NCBI GenBank assembly: GCA_002428885.1
Contig: DIYE01000217.1
Coordinates: 3,829-15,395 of the forward strand
Origin: Alphaproteobacteria bacterium UBA6062
GTDB taxonomy: Bacteria; Pseudomonadota; Alphaproteobacteria; Sneathiellales; Sneathiellaceae
Length of the DNA stretch: 11,567 bases
Direction: 5' to 3'
Notes under the pieces: model-generated
What the model was told of the DNA's origin: nothing
Database searches by the model: none
Seen by the model: only the letters and a program-made list of their open reading frames with translations
Made by a program: the position numbers and the translations under genes
In this document: positions 1 through 6,138 of the stretch, piece by piece
Position numbering within the stretch: the first letter of the stretch is position 1
Layout of the letters: each line of letters begins with the position of its first letter

Positions 1-1
1 G

Positions 2-370
2 AAAGATGTTAGGTCTTCTGAAGCATTCATACCGCCGACTCTGCGGTTTGAGGCTCATGCCGCAGCACTTGGTATTCATTTTTACCGCGGGCAGCAATTC
101 CCTGAAGGCTACCGAAAACAGGCACTGGTTGCACAGCACGGCTCCTGGAACAGAACAGATCCGATTGGTTACAGGATTATGCTGGTGACATTTGATGAGG
201 CGGGCAAGCCGGTCCGCAATCAGGTCTTTATTGATGGTTGGTTGAGGGCAGATGGGGAGGTAAGGGGCAGGCCTGTTGATATTGCAGAGCTTCCGGATGG
301 CTCGCTCTTGATTTCAGATGACAATGCAGACGCAATATATCGGGTTTCCTTTTCGCCTAAATCCCGCTGA
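2..370 (+). CDS. PQQ-dependent sugar (sorbosone-type) dehydrogenase, C-terminal part
   Basis: The reading frame is open from the window edge to a TGA at 368-370, giving the last 122 residues of a longer protein whose start lies outside. The segments AQHGSWNR and GRPVDIAELPDGSLLISDDN, followed by AIYRV, are characteristic of the C-terminal blades of the PQQ-dependent glucose/sorbosone dehydrogenase beta-propeller family. Such enzymes are usually exported and oxidise sugars or related polyols with pyrroloquinoline quinone as cofactor, passing electrons to the respiratory chain. The true substrate cannot be told from this fragment. It is separated from the next gene by 210 bp of AT-rich sequence, so it is probably not in that operon. 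Some family members are only sorbosone-dehydrogenase-like with unknown substrate. The family call is strong, the specific activity uncertain. Confidence 0.85.
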   Translation, partial: KDVRSSEAFIPPTLRFEAHAAALGIHFYRGQQFPEGYRKQALVAQHGSWNRTDPIGYRIMLVTFDEAGKPVRNQVFIDGWLRADGEVRGRPVDIAELPDGSLLISDDNADAIYRVSFSPKSR

Positions 371-580
371 CGTATCGCGAATTTAATATACCCGTTAAAT
401 GTAATTAAGATATATTTTATATTATAATTTTATTAACAATCTTAAAATACGCTCTTTCATGAAACTCGTTCAATTATTGATGGTGAGAGAGCCGATGTAC
501 TGAAATCCATGGTGATTTTAACAACACAGGCTCCGTGATCCGTCAGGGCAAATCCGAAAACCGGGTGTCAGGAGCAGCTT
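371..580 (+). promoter_or_regulatory. AT-rich upstream region of the H-NOX operon, probable promoter
   Basis: This gap separates the dehydrogenase stop from the H-NOX start. Its first part (about 380-450) is far more AT-rich than the flanking genes and contains a TATAAT hexamer at 423-428, but no convincing -35 box at standard spacing, so the promoter call rests mostly on position and composition. An 11-bp inverted repeat (TCAAT, T, ATTGA) lies at 470-480. It does not match the FNR/NnrR consensus TTGAT-N4-ATCAA. No intrinsic terminator for the upstream gene was recognised. The operon promoter is expected here because the next three genes have no intergenic room. Confidence 0.4.
570..574 (+). 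promoter_or_regulatory. Ribosome binding site for the H-NOX gene
   Basis: AGGAG lies six bases upstream of the ATG at 581, an ideal Shine-Dalgarno position. It fixes the start, which also matches the MKGVVF N-terminus typical of H-NOX proteins. Confidence 0.75.
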
Positions 581-1120
581 ATGAAAGGTGTTGTCTTTAC
601 CGAGTTCCTTAAAATGGTCGACGAAGTTTTTTCTCCGGAAATGACGGAACTGATTATCATTGAATCAAAGGTGGAATCCCATGGTGTCTATACGTCGGTA
701 GGGACTTATCCGCATACGGAAATTCTTCAACTGGTAACGGCGCTTCATAAGCGCACGGGAGCGCCGGTAAGGGATCTGGTGAACGCGTTCGGCAAATATC
801 TGTTTAATGCCTTTACTGAGCAGTATCCGCATTTCTTTGAAAACCAGTATAGTGCCTTTGAATTCCTCAAAGGCGTCGACGGTTATATTCATGCCGAAGT
901 CCATAAACTCTATCCCGAAGCCTTAACCCCAAGCGTTATTGCGGATCAAAAAGGCGATAAGCACCTGGATATCGAGTATCAGTCTGAATGCCCGTTTGCC
1001 GAACTTGCAGGCGGATTGCTGGAGGCCTGTGTCGAGCATTTTAAAGAGGACATCAATATCGAACGTCCCTTTACCGGAAAAGACGGCTGCTCCGCTAAAT
1101 TCAGCCTTGTTAGGGCATAG
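581..1120 (+). CDS. hnoX: H-NOX (haem nitric oxide/oxygen binding) sensor protein
   Basis: This is a stand-alone H-NOX domain of 179 residues, the usual length for bacterial single-domain members, and a cytosolic gas sensor. It starts with MKGVVF. It carries GVYTSVGTYPH at 35-45 and FGKYLFNAF at 70-78. H104, in IHAEVHKLYP, is the expected proximal haem ligand. The family's haem-propionate motif YxSxR appears as Y133-Q-S135-E-C137, so the arginine is replaced by cysteine. Other cysteines are C150 and C170; C170, in a KDGC segment, could correspond to a zinc-site cysteine of related proteins, but the full site is not evident. The distal-pocket tyrosine that supports O2 binding is not obvious, so NO is the more likely ligand (inference). 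The next gene, nine bases on, is a soluble histidine kinase, the standard partner that H-NOX inhibits when NO binds. Confidence 0.93.
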   Translation: MKGVVFTEFLKMVDEVFSPEMTELIIIESKVESHGVYTSVGTYPHTEILQLVTALHKRTGAPVRDLVNAFGKYLFNAFTEQYPHFFENQYSAFEFLKGVDGYIHAEVHKLYPEALTPSVIADQKGDKHLDIEYQSECPFAELAGGLLEACVEHFKEDINIERPFTGKDGCSAKFSLVRA

Positions 1121-1129
1121 AGGTGGTTG

Positions 1130-2515
1130 ATGGAGAAAGTTGATCTTCTTGAAGCAAGGCTGAAAAGAGAACAGGCGGCGAGACAGGAAGCGGAAAGACT
1201 GCTCGAAGAGAAAAGTCGTCAGCTCTTTATTGTCAATCAGAGTTTGCAGGAGGCTGCTGATCGTGTCTCCGCTGAATCTGTACAATTATCCGTTATTCTC
1301 GACCGCACTAATTTTGCTATTCTTTTGTCGACATCAGACGGGCGGATTGTCCGTTCCAACAAAATGGCAAGGCATCTCTTTGCAAACCAGAAAGAAGACC
1401 TCACAGGTGAAGGCGTTCTGACATTTATCACCTTTGCTGATGAAGAAGAGGATGATGGCCTCTTCGGCCTGGAAGAGAACTCTCTTTCGGATTACGTGGG
1501 AAAGGAAGCGCTTGAAGCCCTGGGTAATACCAGCGAGGGTGGTCCTCTTCCCCTGGAGGTAACGGTCAACAGCCTGGATTGGGGAGAGGGTGAGCACTAT
1601 ATGTGGCTCTGTCGGGATGTCAGCCGAAGCCGAGCTATTGAAGCGCAAAAACAGGCTCTGGAGCAGGAAATCAGGCACGGCCAGAAACTTGAAGCTCTGG
1701 GGACGCTGGCCAGCGGTATCGCTCATGAAATCAATACGCCTATCCAGTATATCAGCGATAATATCAGCTTTATGCAGGATTCATTTGAAGACCTGCACAC
1801 CCTGGTCAGTGGTCTGCGAGGCCTGATCGACGGGTTGGAGCAGCAGCATAAGGAGGCCGTTCAAAATAAAGTGTCAGACCTTCTGGAAGACGCTGATTTC
1901 GAGTTTCTGGAAGAAGAAATTCCAAGCAGTATTGAACAGTCGCGGGAGGGCACGAAAAGGGTGGCGAAAATCGTATCTGCGATCAAGGATTTCGCCCATC
2001 CCGGTTCCGAAGAAAAAAGCTCGGTCAATATTAATGAGGCTATCGAAACGACGGCGACCGTCAGCCACAATCACTGGAAGTATGTCTCCAATCTGAAGAT
2101 GGATCTTGATGAAAACCTGCCGGCAATTCTCGGATATGTTGGTGATATCAACCAGGTTCTTCTGAACCTTGTGGTGAATGCTGCACAGGCCATTGAGGAA
2201 AAGGGAGCTGATGATCTTGGCAATATCAATATTAAGACAACGCTCGAAGGAGAGCTCGTCAGTGTAGAGGTTTCCGATACCGGTTGCGGTATTCCAAAAG
2301 CCAATCTTGAGAAAATCTATGATCCTTTCTTTACGACAAAAGAAGTGGGTAAGGGCACAGGGCAGGGGCTGGCCATCATTCATAATATCGTTGTGAACAA
2401 GCATGGCGGCCATATTGCCGTTTCCAGCGAGGAAGGCCAGGGAACGACTTTTACCTTGCAATTCCCAAAAGCAACGACCTCGGCGCAGTCCTCGGTTATT
2501 GAGGAGATCTCATGA
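1130..2515 (+). CDS. hnoK: H-NOX-associated soluble PAS sensor histidine kinase
   Basis: This 461-residue protein has no transmembrane segment or signal peptide, so it should be cytosolic. An N-terminal charged coiled coil (about 3-55) leads into a PAS-like domain (about 52-170). The phosphoacceptor H-box follows with H199 in GIAHEINTPIQYI. The ATPase domain shows an N-box (NQVLLNLVVNAAQAI, N350), a G1 box (DTGCGIP from D383), an F-box (DPFFTTK) and a G2 box (GKGTGQGLAI, 407-416). All residues needed for autophosphorylation appear present. By analogy with HnoK proteins, NO-bound H-NOX should lower its activity, and its phosphoryl group should pass to the two downstream receivers. ATG 1130 is chosen. 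The in-frame TTG at 1127 is possible, but GAGG at 1120-1123 is better spaced from the ATG. The end overlaps the next start by four bases (ATGA). Confidence 0.92.
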   Translation: MEKVDLLEARLKREQAARQEAERLLEEKSRQLFIVNQSLQEAADRVSAESVQLSVILDRTNFAILLSTSDGRIVRSNKMARHLFANQKEDLTGEGVLTFITFADEEEDDGLFGLEENSLSDYVGKEALEALGNTSEGGPLPLEVTVNSLDWGEGEHYMWLCRDVSRSRAIEAQKQALEQEIRHGQKLEALGTLASGIAHEINTPIQYISDNISFMQDSFEDLHTLVSGLRGLIDGLEQQHKEAVQNKVSDLLEDADFEFLEEEIPSSIEQSREGTKRVAKIVSAIKDFAHPGSEEKSSVNINEAIETTATVSHNHWKYVSNLKMDLDENLPAILGYVGDINQVLLNLVVNAAQAIEEKGADDLGNINIKTTLEGELVSVEVSDTGCGIPKANLEKIYDPFFTTKEVGKGTGQGLAIIHNIVVNKHGGHIAVSSEEGQGTTFTLQFPKATTSAQSSVIEEIS

Positions 2516-3579
2516 TTAGAATGATTTTTGTCGATGACGAAGCGGATCTGTTACGAGGTATCAAGAGGGCGCTGAGATCACGGCGAAAACAATGGGATAT
2601 GCATTTTGCGGCAAGTGGCGCTGAAGCACTGGAGATCATGGAAGGGCAGGCCTTTGATCTGATTGTCAGCGATATGCGCATGCCGGAAATGGATGGCGCC
2701 CAGCTTCTAACCCATATTATGGAGAGACATCCCCATACCGTACGCTTCATTCTGTCCGGTCAATCCGATGCAGAATCCACATTGAGGGCGGTGGGTGTCA
2801 GTCACCAATTCTGGGCTAAACCTACAGATATAGAAGATCTCACCGCTATGATAGACAAGGTTTTTGCAGCGCGTGAGACTGTTCGTCCCGAAATTTGGCA
2901 AAAAATGAACAGTCTTCAGGCTTGTCCAAGTCCGGATCATATCCATCAGAGTCTGGCGGCGGAACTTGCCAAGGCAGACGCTGACCTGCAATCCGTGACC
3001 AATATTGTCGCTGGAGATATAAGCCTTTCATCCAAGCTCGTACAGTTGACGAACTCGGCTTATTTCGGGACCGGAAACTATATTCTTGTTCCGGGAGAAG
3101 CCGTCCGTTTGCTGGGGTTGGACATCGTTCGTTCTTTGATGGAGACCGACGGATTTATCAACAGGGTAAATCAGGAGTCGGATACGGCTGATATTTTCCA
3201 GCAAATTTCTATCGCTGCCGATATTGGCGAGCGGGTGGGTCTCAAAATCGGGATGGCTGAAAAAGACTGGTCTCTTGCCCGACAGGTCTGCAAATTTTTC
3301 ATGTTGTCCGCCATGCTTGAAAGATGTGGTGAGATCTCGGGTTCCGAACTGGACGATGGACGGTATCTGGCGACAATCTGGGGGTTTCCGGATGAGTTAT
3401 TGCAGTATCTCAGTCTCGAAAAAATCCTGACATCCAGTGATGATCTTTGCATGTTCGTTCGCGCTGTCCTGGCGCTTGTTTTTCCGGAATTTGCGGACCG
3501 GTGTGATCCGGAAGATCCTACATTGGTTATTTTTACCCGCGAGATAGAACGGGTTAGGGCGGAAGGAATGGGGGCTTGA
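2512..3579 (+). CDS. Response regulator with REC and HDOD domains
   Basis: The 355-residue protein starts with a receiver domain (about 1-118). The acidic pair is D8/D9, the phosphoacceptor is D54 in VSDMRMPEMDG, with switch residue S82 and K103 in the KPTD motif, so the receiver should be functional. A linker leads to an HDOD domain (about 131-310), recognised by LAKADADLQSVTNIV, the block DISLSSKLVQLTNSAYFG and the GEAVRLLGLDIVRSL segment. HDOD domains belong to the HD superfamily but lack metal-binding catalytic residues and generally act as signalling or scaffolding modules. GAGGAG at 2501-2506, five bases from the ATG, supports this start, which overlaps the kinase stop. Translational coupling and position make it a likely phosphorelay partner of that kinase. 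Its downstream target is unknown. It replaces the REC-EAL enzyme found in the Shewanella H-NOX network. Confidence 0.9.
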   Translation: MIRMIFVDDEADLLRGIKRALRSRRKQWDMHFAASGAEALEIMEGQAFDLIVSDMRMPEMDGAQLLTHIMERHPHTVRFILSGQSDAESTLRAVGVSHQFWAKPTDIEDLTAMIDKVFAARETVRPEIWQKMNSLQACPSPDHIHQSLAAELAKADADLQSVTNIVAGDISLSSKLVQLTNSAYFGTGNYILVPGEAVRLLGLDIVRSLMETDGFINRVNQESDTADIFQQISIAADIGERVGLKIGMAEKDWSLARQVCKFFMLSAMLERCGEISGSELDDGRYLATIWGFPDELLQYLSLEKILTSSDDLCMFVRAVLALVFPEFADRCDPEDPTLVIFTREIERVRAEGMGA

Positions 3580-4746
3580 ATGGCAAAAGTACTGATCGTC
3601 GATGATGAACAGTCTGTCCTGAATGGTTATCGTCGGACGTTAAGAAAACAGGTAGATCTCACAACGGCCCTGGGAGGAGATGAAGGGTTGCAGATCCTTA
3701 AAGAGGAGGGGCCTTTCAGTGTCGTTGTCAGTGACCAGCAGATGCCCGGCATGGATGGGCTTACATTTCTTGGGCATGTCAGCGACATGGAACAGGACAC
3801 CATCCGCGTCATGCTGACCGGTAATACCCAGAGCGAATTGCTTATCAAAGCCATTAATGACGGTCGGGTCTTTCGGTTCCTGGAAAAGCCATGCCCGGCC
3901 GAGAATCTCCTTGCTGTGATCAAGGAGGCTGATCAATTCTATCGTATCAAGAAGAACGAACAGGAATTGTTGGAACGCACACTGGCCGGCAGTGTGAAAT
4001 TACTCGTTGATCTGATTGGTCTGCAGGATGAGTCATCCTCCCGAATGACCTATCTCATGCGGGGATGGGGGCAGAAGTTGGGTACACATATCAAAGGAGT
4101 TTCCAAGTGGGAGCTGGATATGGGTATTATGCTTCATTCCATCGGCCTTATTACTTTGCCGACAGATATCCAGCTTAAACTGTCCTCTGGTGAGAACTTG
4201 ACCGAAAGCCAGCAGGCTTTGGTGGAGCAGGCGCCGGAAGCCGCCAAGGATCTGATCAGCAACATTCCGCGCCTGGATACGGTTTCTGAAGGTGTCTTCT
4301 ATCAAGGCAAGGGGTTCAACGGGAAAGGTTTTCCTTACAACGAGACGCAAGGGAAAGATATCCCGTTGCTGGGTCGTATCCTCAAACTGCTTTCAGATTT
4401 TGCAAGGGCATGCGATGGAGAGGCGGATTTAGCTGTTGCTTTTGAAACTCTCAAGCAGAGGGCGGCTCTGTATGATCCTGATCTTCTTAATTTTGCGCAG
4501 AAATTCCTGGTGCCGGATGCCGCCAGCCAGCAGGAAGAAATCAAGTATGAGATTAAGTCCGTTTCTCTTCTGATGCTGGAGGAAGGGGATCTGATCATGG
4601 CTGATGTATATAGTAAAGGGGACCGGCTCCTTCTTGGAAAGGGGCAGATCCTCTCCACCCCCATGATCCAGAAACTGCGGCAGATTAACAAGGTTCAGCA
4701 TTTTGCCCAGGAAATAGAAATCAAGCGGCAGATAAAGGAAGACTGA
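3580..4746 (+). CDS. Response regulator with degenerate HD-GYP domain
   Basis: The 388-residue protein begins directly after the preceding TGA. Its receiver (about 1-122) is complete: D8/D9, phosphoacceptor D52 in VSDQQMPGMDG, T80 and K103 in LEKPCP. The rest aligns by pattern with HD-GYP phosphodiesterases but has lost key residues. The HDIGKIGIP block reads HSIGLITLP (H186, S187). The histidine expected after the LTESQQ block is missing (EQAP). The HHE block reads YQGK (241-244), and GYP reads GFP (250-252). A further conserved region of unknown role extends to the C-terminus. It is therefore probably not a c-di-GMP phosphodiesterase. The architecture recalls HnoD of Shewanella, a REC plus degenerate HD-GYP protein that modulates a partner phosphodiesterase. 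No such partner is encoded next to it here, so orthology is not claimed. Confidence 0.88.
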   Translation: MAKVLIVDDEQSVLNGYRRTLRKQVDLTTALGGDEGLQILKEEGPFSVVVSDQQMPGMDGLTFLGHVSDMEQDTIRVMLTGNTQSELLIKAINDGRVFRFLEKPCPAENLLAVIKEADQFYRIKKNEQELLERTLAGSVKLLVDLIGLQDESSSRMTYLMRGWGQKLGTHIKGVSKWELDMGIMLHSIGLITLPTDIQLKLSSGENLTESQQALVEQAPEAAKDLISNIPRLDTVSEGVFYQGKGFNGKGFPYNETQGKDIPLLGRILKLLSDFARACDGEADLAVAFETLKQRAALYDPDLLNFAQKFLVPDAASQQEEIKYEIKSVSLLMLEEGDLIMADVYSKGDRLLLGKGQILSTPMIQKLRQINKVQHFAQEIEIKRQIKED

Positions 4747-4758
4747 GTAATATATGCT
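4747..4758. other. 12-bp junction between convergent operons
   Basis: Only 12 bases separate the stop of the plus-strand response regulator from the stop of the minus-strand HlyD-family gene. No GC-rich hairpin followed by a T-run was found in either orientation around the junction, so transcripts may overlap or terminate inside the opposing gene or by Rho. Confidence 0.5.
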
Positions 4759-6138
4759 CTAGCGTTCCCTGAAAGACTGAGCCAGTGTCGTGTGGATTGG
4801 CTTCAGGAGATAATCCAACAGCGTTTTTTTTCCGGAATGAATATCCACGGTCGCTGTCATGCCAGGCAGAATGAGGTTTCGCGTTGGATCGCTTCCTACA
4901 TAGGGCTGTGACAAGGCTACCTTGCCTTTATAGAAATTTTCCCCTTCCTCATCCTGGAATGTTGTTGCCGACAGGTGAATAAGCTCACCCATGATCGATC
5001 CATAGCGAGAGAAGTTATAAGTTGTGAATTTCACGGTTGCGTCCTGACCCAGTTGCAGGAAGCCAATATCTTCAGGCCTCACCCTGGTTTCCAGAATGAG
5101 TTCCTGGTCAATGGGAACGACAGAGACGATAGGGTTCCCAGGTTGAAGAACAGTTCCGATTGAATTGACGTCAAGTCCCTGAATAACACCGTCAACGGGA
5201 GATCTAATGTCAAGTCGCCCAATGATGGATTGCAGTTTATCCAGCTCTTCGCGGGTTCTGAGAGCTTCGGCGTTGGCTGTGGCCATTTCATCCAGCGCTT
5301 CGCGTTTAATCCTGCTTTCAAGTTCTGTCAGTCTACCTTGCGCTTCTGCGATTGCCTGATCAAGAGACCTTCTCGTTAGATTTAACTCGTCCAGTTGGCC
5401 TGTTTCCTTCAGATACTGGCGCTGGGATTCCAGAAAATCATAGCGGCTGAGTGTTTTATTCTTGAGGAGACCCCGGCGGATTTCCATCTGTTCTTTGAGG
5501 GGTGCAATCTGCGTTTCGAGGATCCTGATTTGATCCTGAAGAAGATCCCGTTCACCAATGCGCTGATCAATCTGTGTCTGAAGAACACGTTTCTGGTTGC
5601 CAAGATCCAGTCGCTGAATAGCCAGCAGTTCCTGTTGTTCCTTAAACAGATCTTCATATCGGGAGCCGGAATAAACAGACCGGATTTCTCCACCCTCCAC
5701 AAAGGCTTTTAAACGGTCGATTTTTAATGTCCAGATCGCCAGTTGTGTCGATAGTTGCTTGAGCTCTGCCAGTGTATCTGTTGGATCAAGCCGGATCAGG
5801 GTTTGTCCCTTCTCGACAATCTCGCCCTCTTCAATGGTAATGTCGCTGATAATGCCGCCATCAATATGTTGAATGGTCTGTACCGTACCGGACGGAATGA
5901 CTTCGCCCGAAGCGACGGCGACTTCATCAATAATCGCGTATTGGGCCCAGACGATAAAAGCCAGCAGGATAACAAAACAGAAGAGGATCGCTGTTCTCAG
6001 CAGAGACGGTGGTCCCGACTCCTCGAGCATAATGGATTGCCCAAGACGCATGCTTTCAGGCTTTCCTTTATCAAGCGGCTGGGTTTCCTCCCGGAACTTC
6101 TCCTGATCGATTGAGATGAATTTAAGAGAGTCAGCCAT
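4759..6138 (-). CDS. HlyD-family membrane fusion protein of type I secretion
   Basis: This 459-residue periplasmic adaptor has a short cytoplasmic N-terminus (1-46) and a single membrane anchor (about 47-68, ILFCFVILLAFIVW). A lipoyl-like half-motif follows (about 80-118, QTIQHIDGGIISDI). A long helical coiled-coil hairpin covers about 121-305. The second lipoyl half and barrel begin at RLDIRSPVDGVIQGL (308-322). The C-terminus (LLDYLLKPI, then FRER) is typical of adaptors paired with type I secretion ABC transporters, which link the inner-membrane ABC protein to an outer-membrane TolC-type channel. A strong SD (GGAGGTG) precedes the ATG, and the start overlaps the upstream stop by one base (TGATG), indicating translational coupling to the second ABC gene. 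No TolC homologue is in the window; it must be encoded elsewhere. Confidence 0.94.
   Translation of the reverse strand: MADSLKFISIDQEKFREETQPLDKGKPESMRLGQSIMLEESGPPSLLRTAILFCFVILLAFIVWAQYAIIDEVAVASGEVIPSGTVQTIQHIDGGIISDITIEEGEIVEKGQTLIRLDPTDTLAELKQLSTQLAIWTLKIDRLKAFVEGGEIRSVYSGSRYEDLFKEQQELLAIQRLDLGNQKRVLQTQIDQRIGERDLLQDQIRILETQIAPLKEQMEIRRGLLKNKTLSRYDFLESQRQYLKETGQLDELNLTRRSLDQAIAEAQGRLTELESRIKREALDEMATANAEALRTREELDKLQSIIGRLDIRSPVDGVIQGLDVNSIGTVLQPGNPIVSVVPIDQELILETRVRPEDIGFLQLGQDATVKFTTYNFSRYGSIMGELIHLSATTFQDEEGENFYKGKVALSQPYVGSDPTRNLILPGMTATVDIHSGKKTLLDYLLKPIHTTLAQSFRER

Noticed and set aside
470..480. Inverted repeat considered as an FNR/NnrR/Dnr nitric-oxide regulator site
   Set aside because: The half-sites are TCAAT and ATTGA separated by one base, not TTGAT-N4-ATCAA.
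923..1285. Minus-strand open frame spanning the H-NOX/kinase junction
   Set aside because: It is antisense to two well-supported coupled genes and its translation has no family features.
1874..2461. Minus-strand open frame of 195 codons inside the kinase gene
   Set aside because: It overlaps the conserved ATPase domain of the kinase; the frame looks like a by-product of codon usage.
4739..4781. Direct repeat AAGACTGAG at the convergent junction considered as an attachment or insertion footprint
   Set aside because: It is only nine bases long, partly inside both coding ends, and no mobile gene or terminal inverted repeat is nearby.
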